DNA of 64,000 nucleotides, from positions 1,612,001 through 1,676,000 of the forward strand of contig NZ_AP025465.1 in NCBI RefSeq assembly GCF_024347355.1, written 5' to 3'. Made by a program: the position numbers and the translations under genes. The DNA is from Vibrio chagasii (GTDB taxonomy: Bacteria > Pseudomonadota > Gammaproteobacteria > Enterobacterales > Vibrionaceae). Shown here in pieces: positions 43,074 through 51,305 of the stretch (the stretch's first letter is position 1; each line of letters begins with the position of its first letter). The notes under the pieces are model-generated. The model was given only the letters and a program-made list of their open reading frames with translations, had not been told where the DNA came from and did no database searches.

Positions 43074-43805
43074 ATGAACAAGGTCGTAATCGTTACTGGA
43101 GGAAGCCGAGGTATTGGTGCTGCAACATCTAAGCTATTAGCAAAACAAGGCTATGCGGTTTGTGTCAATTTCATCCAAAATGAATCAAGAGCTGAAGCGC
43201 TAGTTAGCGAAATTAGAGAACAAGGCGGCACTGCTATCAGTGTGCGTGCTGATGTCTCGGTTGAATCAGACGTTAAATCCTTGTTTGAAATTGCACGCAA
43301 TAAACTCGGGCCTGTGACTCATTTGGTAAACAATGCGGGCATCTTATTCACTCAATCTGCATTAGAAGATATTGAGCTTGATCGCTTTGAAAAGGTAATG
43401 AAGTCAAATGTGTCGAGCTGCTTCCTCTGCAGTAAAGCCTTTATCAAGCAAGCGGATGGTGCTGGCTCGATTGTGAATGTATCGTCTGCGGCTTCACGTA
43501 CCGGAGCGCCATTCGAATACGTAGATTATGCAGCTTCGAAAGGTGCAATGGACTCCCTTACTAAAGGTTTGTCCCTTGAACTGGCGTCAAGAAACATCCG
43601 TGTCAATGGCGTAAGGCCGGGTTGTATCTATACTGAAATGCACGCCGATGGTGGTGAGCCAGGAAGAGTGGATAGGTTGGCTTCACAATTGCCACTACAA
43701 CGAGGTGGTACGCCAGAAGAAGTCGCGAACTCTATCGCTTGGTTATTGTCAGATGAAGCTTCTTATGTGACAGGGTCATTTATTGATATTGCTGGTGGGC
43801 GTTAG
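43074..43805 (+). CDS. Short-chain dehydrogenase/reductase, 243 aa
   Basis: ATG at 43074 after AGGAGAGTTC. NAD(P)-binding motif TGGSRGIG (~9-16), NNAG at ~87-90, the catalytic tetrad through S~137 and Y-x3-K (YVDYAASKGA). ASRNIRVNGVRPG and the last YVTGSFIDIAGG are classic SDR. Probably a reductase of a small carbonyl compound; FabG-like in size. Confidence 0.9.
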   Translation: MNKVVIVTGGSRGIGAATSKLLAKQGYAVCVNFIQNESRAEALVSEIREQGGTAISVRADVSVESDVKSLFEIARNKLGPVTHLVNNAGILFTQSALEDIELDRFEKVMKSNVSSCFLCSKAFIKQADGAGSIVNVSSAASRTGAPFEYVDYAASKGAMDSLTKGLSLELASRNIRVNGVRPGCIYTEMHADGGEPGRVDRLASQLPLQRGGTPEEVANSIAWLLSDEASYVTGSFIDIAGGR

Positions 43806-43898
43806 GGTACTAAGGCTTTTACGCAAAAATGGAAATTAGTTAGAATCATAACGCAATAAAGAGTACCCAACTAAAAGAACGAAACTAAGAGTACAAAT

Positions 43899-44525
43899 AT
43901 GAATAACTATTTTGAAAGCCCATTCGTGGGTAAATCACTTAAAGAACAAGTAACCAACCCAAATATCATCGTGGGTGAGCACAGTTACTATTCCGGCTAC
44001 TATCACAAGCATAGTTTTGATGATTGTGCGCGCTACCTGCTTCCTGACCGAACTGATATCGACAAGTTGATCATCGGTAGCTACTGCTCGATTGGTTCTG
44101 GTGCCGTGTTTATGATGGCAGGCAATCAAGGTCACCAAAACCAGTGGGTCAGTACATTCCCATTTTTTTATCAAGATGATGAAAAATTTGAAGGGGCAAT
44201 CGACGGCTTTAAACGTTCTGGAGACACTGTGATTGGCAATGATGTTTGGATTGGCACAGAAGCGATGATCATGAGTGGCGTAAAGGTTGGCGATGGGGCC
44301 ATTATCGCCAGCCGCGCAGTTGTAACCAAAGATGTTGAGCCGTACTCAATTGTTGGTTCTAACCCAGCTCGTCATATCCGCTATCGTTTTGGTGAAACTG
44401 AAATTGCGCAGTTGCTAGAAATGGAGTGGTGGGAATGGAATGAAGAGCAAATCAAAGGTGCAATGACCTTAATGTGCTCTTCTGATATCGATGGCTTGTA
44501 CCAGTATTGGAAAACCTTTGCTTAG
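43899..44525 (+). CDS. catB: CatB-family (xenobiotic) acetyltransferase, chloramphenicol-acetyltransferase-like
   Basis: Hexapeptide-repeat acetyltransferase of 208 residues, the length of class B CATs. Features: [42 protein letters not shown], the catalytic His at 79 in MMAGNQGH, and [20 protein letters not shown]. catB genes are known integron cassettes (catB3, catB9 in vibrio). Here no attC flanks it. Real chloramphenicol resistance is not shown by sequence. Convergent with the gene at 44560 with only 35 bp between. Confidence 0.82.
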   Translation: MNNYFESPFVGKSLKEQVTNPNIIVGEHSYYSGYYHKHSFDDCARYLLPDRTDIDKLIIGSYCSIGSGAVFMMAGNQGHQNQWVSTFPFFYQDDEKFEGAIDGFKRSGDTVIGNDVWIGTEAMIMSGVKVGDGAIIASRAVVTKDVEPYSIVGSNPARHIRYRFGETEIAQLLEMEWWEWNEEQIKGAMTLMCSSDIDGLYQYWKTFA

Positions 44526-44559
44526 CATCTTCTGCTTGGTACATTGAACCGTGATTTAG

Positions 44560-45756
44560 CTAGATACCGGCTCCGACTTGAAAGTAGAGTGCGGTATCTT
44601 CTTCGCTGAACGCAATATCAATCCCTGAAATCAGGCCATAACGCCTTGCGATAAGGTATCGGAAACCAACGCCATACGCTGCGTGTGAGCTTTGTTCGAA
44701 CATATCGCTGTCACTGTCGCCAGCATAACCAATCCCAGTAAACACACCGGTAGACCAACGTGGCGTCCATTGTTTGCTTACTTGCACCTCTGCCGCAAAG
44801 GTATGCTCTCCTTGATAGCGGTTTCTCGCAATCCCCCTTAACTGAATGTCTGGATAGTATTGAGGTGAGAGAAAGCGTTCATCAGTCGACAAGGATTTGT
44901 ATTGTCCGCGCAACGCGAGATTCCATTCCTTGTTGAGTTCCCAATAGTTCAGCCCTTCAAGATTGAACGTTTGGTAGTTGTAATCACTGCCAAGTCCATC
45001 GCCAAACCATAGATACTCAGCGACATAGTTATAGCCTTGAGTTGGATTTAGAAAGCTGTTTTTACTGTCGTACTCCGCGATTAAACCTAAGCCTGATGAG
45101 GTAGGTGAGGTATTCCCAATATTGTTTAGGATCTCTTGTGCTTTAGGGTGGTTATTGAGTGACAATTTAGGTGCAAAAAACTGTTGAGATAGGCCAACTA
45201 ACCATGGCGAGTCTTGGATTCTAAATTGAAGCTTTTGTATCCCTCCCATGCCTTTTAAACCAAGCTCGATACCTTCATTTGGATCGAGTGGAGAAAGGGC
45301 ATTGGGAGAACTTTGTCGGTAGAAAGTCATGTTGATATCGCCATAACCTAAACCACCAAGGTAGCGTATCGAATCCTCTTTCCAGCTGCGCTTGTGACCA
45401 ATAAATGCCATCCAAGTGCCATTTTCTGTCGCAAAGCCACCGACCGCGGTGATTGCAGGTGTTAAGAGTTGTGCGCCGCCGTCAAGGGACTTCTCCGCCA
45501 GTGCTTTGCGTGTGTTTTTCTGCTCTTCTGATTCATGAAGGAAGATACCGGTGAAACCACCACCGTAGCCAACCGCTGGCTCTGTAATGAGAATCGGGAC
45601 GGGTAAAAAGCCATGGGCATTTTCAGCTAGGTATTCACCCATGTCCAAGTGACCATCGATTTGGTCGATAAAACTCACCGCACCTGCTGTTGTAGAGACC
45701 AGCACGAGAGCACTTGTGGCTAGGGGGTTGAGTTCATAACGTTCCGTATTATTCAC
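44560..45756 (-). CDS. BamA/TamA C-terminal-type outer-membrane barrel protein, 398 aa
   Basis: N-terminal MNNTERYELNPLATSALVLV looks like a signal sequence with an uncertain start. After residue ~45 the sequence is alternating beta strands (AVGYGGGFTGIF, TRWSTGVFTGIGYAGD, YGVGFRYLIARRYGLISGIDIAFSEED) ending in the aromatic/glycine-rich barrel strand YFQVGAGI. Similar to the Omp85 surface-antigen domain without POTRA domains. Possibly co-transcribed with the cytochrome gene 95 bp upstream. Confidence 0.8.
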   Translation of the reverse strand: MNNTERYELNPLATSALVLVSTTAGAVSFIDQIDGHLDMGEYLAENAHGFLPVPILITEPAVGYGGGFTGIFLHESEEQKNTRKALAEKSLDGGAQLLTPAITAVGGFATENGTWMAFIGHKRSWKEDSIRYLGGLGYGDINMTFYRQSSPNALSPLDPNEGIELGLKGMGGIQKLQFRIQDSPWLVGLSQQFFAPKLSLNNHPKAQEILNNIGNTSPTSSGLGLIAEYDSKNSFLNPTQGYNYVAEYLWFGDGLGSDYNYQTFNLEGLNYWELNKEWNLALRGQYKSLSTDERFLSPQYYPDIQLRGIARNRYQGEHTFAAEVQVSKQWTPRWSTGVFTGIGYAGDSDSDMFEQSSHAAYGVGFRYLIARRYGLISGIDIAFSEEDTALYFQVGAGI

Positions 45757-45851
45757 TGTCCAATAATTTCAGTTTAATCAATCGAATAGATAGCGCAATA
45801 AAACGAACGTTATTAAGTAAGAACTGTGTTTAAACGTGAACCGAATAACAG

Positions 45852-46217
45852 TTATCGTTGGATTGTCGCTATGTAGTCAAGAACATCAATCGCATCTTGC
45901 TTTGTGATAACGCCTTGCCATGCGGGCATACCTTCCTCGATATTGCCTTCTAAAATCTCATCAACCAAGGAGTTCTTTGTCGTAAAGAATTCGCCAAGCT
46001 TATTGGGAATATTGGCGGGTTTGCTTGGCAGAGATGCTGTTGTTGGTCCATCACCTAAACCTTTGTCACCATGACACGCTTGGCAAAGCTGTCGATATTT
46101 GGTCTTGCCGTTGGCGAAGTGGCTCGCATCATTCGCTGTCGCGGCACTCGCGGTGAATGACATGATTGACGCCATTAAACAAAAAATGAAAAGGGCTATG
46201 TGTTTGGTGGTTTTCAT
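45852..46217 (-). CDS. Class I c-type cytochrome, 121 aa
   Basis: Signal peptide MKTTKHIALFIFCLMASIMSFTASA, then one heme motif C45-Q-A-C48-H49 and a methionine ligand in the EEGMPAWQG loop. A small periplasmic electron carrier of cytochrome c (cytochrome c4/c5-like) type. Heme is attached after export. Upstream of the barrel gene on the same strand. Confidence 0.9.
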   Translation of the reverse strand: MKTTKHIALFIFCLMASIMSFTASAATANDASHFANGKTKYRQLCQACHGDKGLGDGPTTASLPSKPANIPNKLGEFFTTKNSLVDEILEGNIEEGMPAWQGVITKQDAIDVLDYIATIQR

Positions 46218-46421
46218 TGTCTGGTTCTCGGTTACTACTGAACAATGAAAGCATAAGCAAAGGTGAGTAGAAGAAACGTGAATAACAAAAGTGGGACTAT
46301 GATTAAAACCATGATCATATGGTGTATGGCTGTTTCAATGTGATATGAGTAAATGATTGATTATAAACAGTTTGCATAGAATGGTATGTCGCATTAGTGT
46401 GGTGGATTAATGGGAGGCATT

Positions 46422-46673
46422 ATGATTAGTTGCAGTGATTACGATTATATTGAAATTGTGTGTATGCACAGATACCCAATTAAGCTCACTTTACGTTCTG
46501 GCGAACAGGTCGAGGGTGTTGCATTAGATACCCAGCGTAACCAAGACAAAGAAGAATGCATTAAGCTAAGTGTCTCTGGTCAAGAACAACTTGTTGTATT
46601 GACGGGAATTACTGAATTAGAAGTGTGTGTCGACAACCCTCATTTTAAGCAAAAATCTTTCAAAACGTCATAG
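46422..46673 (+). CDS. rof: Rho-binding antiterminator Rof
   Basis: 83 residues, ATG at 46422 after GGGAGGCATT. MISCSDYDYIEIVCMHRYPIKLTLRSGEQVEGVALDTQ... and the C-terminal strand LVVLTGITELEV match the YaeO/Rof Sm-like fold that inhibits Rho by binding its primary site. Here followed 8 bp later by a small zinc-ribbon gene. Usual Rof size (~84). Confidence 0.82.
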   Translation: MISCSDYDYIEIVCMHRYPIKLTLRSGEQVEGVALDTQRNQDKEECIKLSVSGQEQLVVLTGITELEVCVDNPHFKQKSFKTS

Positions 46674-46681
46674 GGTGACAT

Positions 46682-46915
46682 ATGAGTAATTCAATAGAGC
46701 AAAGCTACTGCACATCTTGTCGTGATCGTACGCAACACGTTGTTGTTTTGGTTAGAAAGGAGAGTGCATTTGCAGGCAAGCCAAACCAAAAGCGGCATGA
46801 ATTTATCGCAGGCTTAATTAAAGGGTGGTTTCTTGGTCCTTTTATCGCCTCTATGGATGAGTTTTCTCGCCATGTTGTTTGTGAAAAGTGCGGACACAAA
46901 GAAATCCAAGATTAG
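46682..46915 (+). CDS. Small two-CxxC zinc-ribbon-like protein, 77 aa
   Basis: CTSCRDR near the N-terminus and CEKCGHKEIQD at the C-terminus, linker FIAGLIKGWFLGPFIAS. Begins 8 bp after rof, so the two genes form an operon. Third protein of this plan (38860, 41607). Confidence 0.75.
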   Translation: MSNSIEQSYCTSCRDRTQHVVVLVRKESAFAGKPNQKRHEFIAGLIKGWFLGPFIASMDEFSRHVVCEKCGHKEIQD

Positions 46916-46967
46916 AATCGATTTGGCTTAATCGTTGATGTATTAAAATGGCTTAGGAAATAGAAGA

Positions 46968-47417
46968 GTGAAAGAACAAATATTAGAAGCGGTAAAGGCA
47001 TATGGTTTTTCGGTAAGAACCAACAATACCGACGAGGTTGATCCAGCAAAGGCAAAAATAGGGCAATTGTGGCAAGGCTTTTTCGAACAAGCTTTCCCTA
47101 AGCTGACCCCAGACTCAAAGGTATACGGCGTTTACACCAACTACGAGTCAGATTTTACGGGTGACTTTGATGTGATTGCTTGTACCAATGCGCTTACTGA
47201 TAACGACATTGACCAATTGCTCGAAACAAAAATTGAACCTGGAAAATACCTGACGTTCTCGGCACAAGGCGAATTACCACAAGCGGTGATCGATTTGTGG
47301 GGAGAAGTATGGGCGTATTTTAACGCGCCAGATTGCCCACATACACGAACGTACACAACCGACTTTGAGCTGTACAAAGGCGAAACTGAAGTCGAGATAT
47401 CAATTGCGATTCAATAA
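46968..47417 (+). CDS. GyrI-like/AraC effector-binding domain protein, 149 aa
   Basis: GTG start at 46968 after AAGAGTGAA-type context. VDPAKAKIGQLWQGFFEQAFPKL, GVYTNYESDFTGDFDVIAC and WAYFNAPDCPHTRTYTTDFELY match the GyrI-like small-molecule-binding fold without a DNA-binding domain. Such proteins bind hydrophobic ligands or sequester DNA gyrase. Followed by a strong terminator. Confidence 0.85.
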   Translation: MKEQILEAVKAYGFSVRTNNTDEVDPAKAKIGQLWQGFFEQAFPKLTPDSKVYGVYTNYESDFTGDFDVIACTNALTDNDIDQLLETKIEPGKYLTFSAQGELPQAVIDLWGEVWAYFNAPDCPHTRTYTTDFELYKGETEVEISIAIQ

Positions 47418-47460
47418 TCTTTGAGCACTGATATATCCTGTAAAAGTTAATGAAATAAAA

Positions 47461-47488
47461 GAGCCGCTCGGTTTGAGCGGCTCTTTTG
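47461..47488 (+). terminator. Intrinsic terminator
   Basis: GAGCCGCTC / GAGCGGCTC stem of 9 bp with a 5-base loop and a TTTTGC tail. Ends the transcript of the GyrI-like gene; the converging GST gene on the minus strand ends at 47499. Confidence 0.88.
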
Positions 47489-47498
47489 CTATTTGGAA

Positions 47499-48170
47499 TT
47501 ATCCAAAAAGACAATCTTGCTTGGTGTCATTCCATAATGGGTACTGTTTCATTACTTGGGTATAAAGTTTACTTTCGAGGTGCGATCGCAACCAACGCCC
47601 GACGTTCTGGTATTCAGACTGCACAAACCATTTCTTTTCTACTCTTACAAACTGGCTCACGAATGGCATTACGGCAAAGTCGGCTAGGCTAGGGAAATCT
47701 CCAAACAAATAGTCGTGGTGGGCGAGCTTAGCCTCAAGTTCGCTGATAAAGGCTTCGCACAAGTTCCTACGTTGCTCGATGCCGTCATTGCGATAGCGAA
47801 CAGAAGCGCGATACTTCTCTAAGTGACCAATAAACTCATTGTCATTACGTTGAATAAGCTGGTGGATTTGCTCACTGAGCGAAGGGTTACTCGAACGTAG
47901 AAGATCTTGAGGATCGTTCTGTTGAAGCGCCCAAATCATCACATCTAAGCTCTGCTCAATAACCTTTCCATCGGATAACACTAGAACTGGAACTGTACCT
48001 TTTGGCGAACTGGCCAATAGTTCACTAGGCTTGTCTTTGGTGACGATTTCTCTTAGTAGTACTTGTTGTTTCGATAAAGCGATGCCCATTCTTCCACGCA
48101 TTGCGTAAGGACAGCGACGAAGAGAGTACAGGACGGGTAGAGCTGAAGGATTAGGCATTGTTGAGGTCAT
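47499..48170 (-). CDS. Glutathione S-transferase-family protein, 223 aa
   Basis: Thioredoxin-like domain LPVLYSLRRCPYAMRGRMGIALS (CPY active-site region, as in omega/beta GSTs or GstB-like proteins), cis-Pro SPKGTVPVLVL, then QSLDVMIWAL. Helical C-terminal domain with LADFAVMPFVSQFV. Cytoplasmic; likely substrate is an electrophile or a glutathionyl disulfide. Divergent from the U32 gene with an ~90-bp gap. Confidence 0.88.
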   Translation of the reverse strand: MTSTMPNPSALPVLYSLRRCPYAMRGRMGIALSKQQVLLREIVTKDKPSELLASSPKGTVPVLVLSDGKVIEQSLDVMIWALQQNDPQDLLRSSNPSLSEQIHQLIQRNDNEFIGHLEKYRASVRYRNDGIEQRRNLCEAFISELEAKLAHHDYLFGDFPSLADFAVMPFVSQFVRVEKKWFVQSEYQNVGRWLRSHLESKLYTQVMKQYPLWNDTKQDCLFG

Positions 48171-48262
48171 TGAGTTTGAAAAGTGTTGTACAGTGGTAAA
48201 CAGATCGTGATGTGGGTAGAATACGCGGCTTAAAAATTATAAGTAAGTGAGCGACTTCAAAA

Positions 48263-50518
48263 ATGAGCAGAAAAATTGAGTTATTAGCCCCTGGTGGCGA
48301 TGTAGAAGCGATTAAAGCAGCCATCGTAGCCGGAGCAAATGCAGTTTATTGCGGTTTAGATACCTTCAACGCTCGTAACAGAGCTTCTAACCTGTCGTTA
48401 GATGAGTTGAACGGGGTAATCCGCCTTGCTCATGAATACGGTTGTGAGATCTTTCTAACTCTTAACGTTGTGCTGCTGGAGCACGAAACGAAGAGCATCA
48501 CTAAGCTATTAAACCAGCTGGTGAACACCAAGGTAGACGGCATCATTGTCCAAGATTTGGGCTTGTTTAACTTAGTGAAGAAGCACTTCCCATCATTAGA
48601 TGTTCACGCTTCAACTCAGTTAACCACACACAACGAAGGTCAGATTAAGTTCCTGTCTAAGATTGGCGCATCGCGCGTTAACTTGTCGCGTGAGTTGAAC
48701 CTGCCTGAAATTAAAATGCTGACCGAAGTCGCACACGACCATGATGTACTGACAGAAGTGTTCGTACATGGCGCGTTGTGTATCGCGTTTTCGGGTCAAT
48801 GTTACTCAAGCTCAGTAAGTGTGGGTAACTCAGGTAACCGCGGTCGTTGTAGCCAAGCATGTCGTGATGAATATGAAATCACCAATGCGGGTAACCGCTT
48901 CCCACTGAACCTAAAAGACAACTCTGCCTATTACGACTTGCCTGAACTGGTAGACGCAAAGGTAGACTCGCTTAAAGTCGAAGGCCGTATTAAAGGCGCA
49001 CACTACGTTTACACAGTGGTAGATACGTGGCGCAAGCAGATCGATAGCTTTGTACAAGAGGGTTTGTTGCTTGAAGACGATTCTAACCTACACAAAGTGT
49101 TCAACCGTGAATTCACGAACTCTTTCCTTAAGGGCAACCTAACGAAAGACATGTTCATCGATAACCCTCGTGATAACAGTATTAACTATGCGGTTGAGCA
49201 GGCGAAAGAGAAGAACAACGAAATCTCAGTGGTTCAGATTCAAGAAGCGACAGTACAGCTGCATGAAGCGAAAGATGTACTTGGTGACGAAATGCGTGAC
49301 AAGATTAAGTTCCTTGATATCCGCAAAACGCCGGTTGCTATGTCTTTCAGCGCAAAAGCAGGTCAGCCATTTACGGTGGCAGTGAAGACAGAAAAAGAGA
49401 ATTTCACCCTGCAATCTAAATCGCTGCTTACTGCAACAGAAGAAAAAGCGATCACTCAAGAGCTACTTGAGAAGCGATTCAAAAACGTGAAGAGTGCGGT
49501 TCACACACTAGAAAGCCAAGATTTCAGCGAAGTGGACCCTGGGCTAGTGATTCCGTTGAAAGAGGTGTCTGACCTTAAAGACGAAATTGACTTCATTCTA
49601 AACGGTTCTGTTGAAGTGATTAAGCACGTTGAAGTGCCAGCACTACCACAGCACCCTAAAGTGAACGAGAAGCCGACTATGTCGATGCTTATCGCTGACG
49701 TTGCAGACTTGCACCTATGTGATGTGACGGACGCGGACGTTTACTTCAAGCTCCCAGAAAGCTTTAAGAAGCGTTGTAACAAATACATCGATATCTTAGC
49801 GGCAAACCCACGTTTGATTCCGTGGTTCCCAGCAGTATTGATTGGTAAGGACTACGACGAAGCTGTTCGTATTCTTGAAGTCGTTAAGCCTGCTCGCATC
49901 GTGACTAATAACACGGGTATCGCATACAAGGCTTACGAAATGGGTATCGAGTGGGTTGCAGGTCCATTCATGAACACGACAAACTCTCACGCACTAGTGA
50001 CGCTTAAAGAGGAGCTAAACTGTGCGGGCGCGTTCATTTCGAACGAGATCAACAAAGGTCAGATTCGTCATATTCGCCGCCCAGAGAACTTCAAACTGTT
50101 CTACAGCATTTACCACCCAATCTTGATGATGACTAGCCGCCAATGTTTCTTCCAAAGAACAGTAGGCTGTAACAAACCAAGCATCGAAGCAGGTTGTATG
50201 TTGAAGTGTGAGAAAGCGACCACGATTACTAACGTAAAAGGTATCTCGTTCGCGGTTGATAAACAGAAGGGTGGCTACCCAAGCATTTACAACCATGAGC
50301 AGTTCCTAAACCATGACGCTGTAACGGATTTCTCTGGCCTGTTTGACGAATTCTTTATCGACCTAACCAACATTGGCGCGGGTTCTAAAGAAGTTCAAGA
50401 CAAGGTAGAGCTGATCAAGCACTTCGAAGGTTTAATCAACGGCGTTGAAGGCTCACAACAACACCTAGAGCAACTTGTCGAGATTCGTACTAACGCTCAG
50501 TACGTTCAAGGTTTATAG
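48263..50518 (+). CDS. rlhA: U32-family protein RlhA-like (23S rRNA hydroxylation-associated), 751 aa
   Basis: U32 'protease' fold: IELLAPGGDVEAIKAAIVAGANAVYCGLD at the N-terminus and the cysteine cluster CYSSSVSVGNSGNRGRCSQACRDEYE typical of RlhA/TrhP/UbiU-UbiV proteins. The E. coli RlhA (YdcP, 653 aa) is required for 5-hydroxylation of C2501 of 23S rRNA. This protein is longer; the C-terminal ~150 residues (QCFFQRTVGCNKPSIEAGCMLKCEKATT) carry further cysteines, perhaps Fe-S ligands. Terminator follows. Confidence 0.82.
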   Translation: MSRKIELLAPGGDVEAIKAAIVAGANAVYCGLDTFNARNRASNLSLDELNGVIRLAHEYGCEIFLTLNVVLLEHETKSITKLLNQLVNTKVDGIIVQDLGLFNLVKKHFPSLDVHASTQLTTHNEGQIKFLSKIGASRVNLSRELNLPEIKMLTEVAHDHDVLTEVFVHGALCIAFSGQCYSSSVSVGNSGNRGRCSQACRDEYEITNAGNRFPLNLKDNSAYYDLPELVDAKVDSLKVEGRIKGAHYVYTVVDTWRKQIDSFVQEGLLLEDDSNLHKVFNREFTNSFLKGNLTKDMFIDNPRDNSINYAVEQAKEKNNEISVVQIQEATVQLHEAKDVLGDEMRDKIKFLDIRKTPVAMSFSAKAGQPFTVAVKTEKENFTLQSKSLLTATEEKAITQELLEKRFKNVKSAVHTLESQDFSEVDPGLVIPLKEVSDLKDEIDFILNGSVEVIKHVEVPALPQHPKVNEKPTMSMLIADVADLHLCDVTDADVYFKLPESFKKRCNKYIDILAANPRLIPWFPAVLIGKDYDEAVRILEVVKPARIVTNNTGIAYKAYEMGIEWVAGPFMNTTNSHALVTLKEELNCAGAFISNEINKGQIRHIRRPENFKLFYSIYHPILMMTSRQCFFQRTVGCNKPSIEAGCMLKCEKATTITNVKGISFAVDKQKGGYPSIYNHEQFLNHDAVTDFSGLFDEFFIDLTNIGAGSKEVQDKVELIKHFEGLINGVEGSQQHLEQLVEIRTNAQYVQGL

Positions 50519-50600
50519 GGTCCAAGGTTTATAGGGTTAAAAGTCTATAGCGGTAAAGTTCTTTAGGGTTCGCGGCTATAGGGGGGGAAGGTTTATAGCT
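50504..50600. repeat. Degenerate tandem repeat at the 3' end of the U32 gene
   Basis: CAAGGTTTATAGGG is repeated at once as CCAAGGTTTATAGGGTT, then with decay as AAAGTCTATAGCGG, GTTCTTTAGGGTT, CGGCTATAGGG and AGGTTTATAGC. The first unit covers the stop codon of the U32 gene; the later ones lie in the spacer. No function suggested. Confidence 0.6.
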
Positions 50601-50644
50601 CTCAATACCTATATCCCAAAGCTAATAGGCTCAAAAAACCAAAC

Positions 50645-50672
50645 AAAAAGCCACTCAAACGAGTGGCTTTTT
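50645..50672. terminator. Bidirectional intrinsic terminator
   Basis: 11-bp stem AAAAGCCACTC/GAGTGGCTTTT with a 4-base AAAC loop, A-run before and T-run after. It serves the U32 gene (plus) and the thioesterase gene (minus, stop at 50715). Confidence 0.88.
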
Positions 50673-50714
50673 CTATATCTGAGGTTTCTAATTCGGTCTG
50701 AATTAACGAGTCGT

Positions 50715-51179
50715 TTATTCCGCTACTGCTTCTTGTTTGAAGCATGGGCTTTTTAGCGTGTTCATTCGTTCAATTTCACTGGTTAGACGCAGTGACAGCA
50801 GCGCTTTTTGGTTCGATGCAAAGTCAAACATCACGATAGTCGCGGTACCGACAGTCGTAAGCTTTTGCTGCGCTTTACTGACGATCGCGTATTCCATAGT
50901 AAAGCGGTCGTCTTGAATGTCGGTGACTCGTGAACCCACCATCAAAGTATCAGGGTAGGTGACAGGTCGGAAATATTTACAATAAGTGTCGCCAAGAACA
51001 GGACCAACCTTAGTGATTGCCATCTCTTCCATCAGTTCTACGTGCTTAAAGAAATCTAAGCGAGCGGTTTCGAAGTAACGAAAATACACAGCGTTGTTGA
51101 CGTGATTGAGTGCGTCCATTTCTCCCCAAGCGACTGGGATTTCTGTTACTACCGGGTAGTCAGATAATAATGCTTCCAT
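50715..51179 (-). CDS. Acyl-CoA thioesterase (4HBT hot-dog fold), 154 aa
   Basis: EIPVAWGEMDALNHVNNAVYFRYFETARLDFF is the 4-hydroxybenzoyl-CoA thioesterase signature with the catalytic Asp in GEMDALNHVNN. Typical length. Probably a YbgC/FadM-like acyl-CoA hydrolase. ATG at 51179. Confidence 0.88.
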   Translation of the reverse strand: MEALLSDYPVVTEIPVAWGEMDALNHVNNAVYFRYFETARLDFFKHVELMEEMAITKVGPVLGDTYCKYFRPVTYPDTLMVGSRVTDIQDDRFTMEYAIVSKAQQKLTTVGTATIVMFDFASNQKALLSLRLTSEIERMNTLKSPCFKQEAVAE

Positions 51180-51250
51180 GCGAACTCTCTTATTGTTATT
51201 TATCCTTCATTGGAATAAAAACCCTACCGCTAATTTAACAAAACTGCAAC

Positions 51251-51288
51251 ACGTGTGATTTAAGTTTTTGAAGCTAGAAATCACACGT
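51251..51288. terminator. Possible terminator hairpin between two minus-strand genes
   Basis: ACGTGTGATTT (51251-51261) and AAATCACACGT (51278-51288) form an 11-bp stem with a 16-base loop, beyond the ABC transporter stop and before the thioesterase start. There is no clear T-run, so its strength is doubtful. Confidence 0.4.
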
Positions 51289-51305
51289 TGTCAGAGGCTT
51301 GGCTG

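Larger units (their letters stand above)
13900..44525 (+). other. Candidate fossil integron block: cassette-like genes without functional attC sites
   Basis: Small single-gene units, all but one (41920-42252) on the plus strand, each with its own Shine-Dalgarno sequence and 20-300 bp spacers, drawn from families typical of vibrio cassettes (GNAT, GFA, VOC, HAD, NTase, DinB, CatB). Eroded attC pieces are recognisable at 14317, 16104, 18143, 19406, 26535 and 34121, and a decayed attC-type IS end at 28.1 kb. Boundaries are approximate; an island of separately acquired genes is the alternative. Confidence 0.55.
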
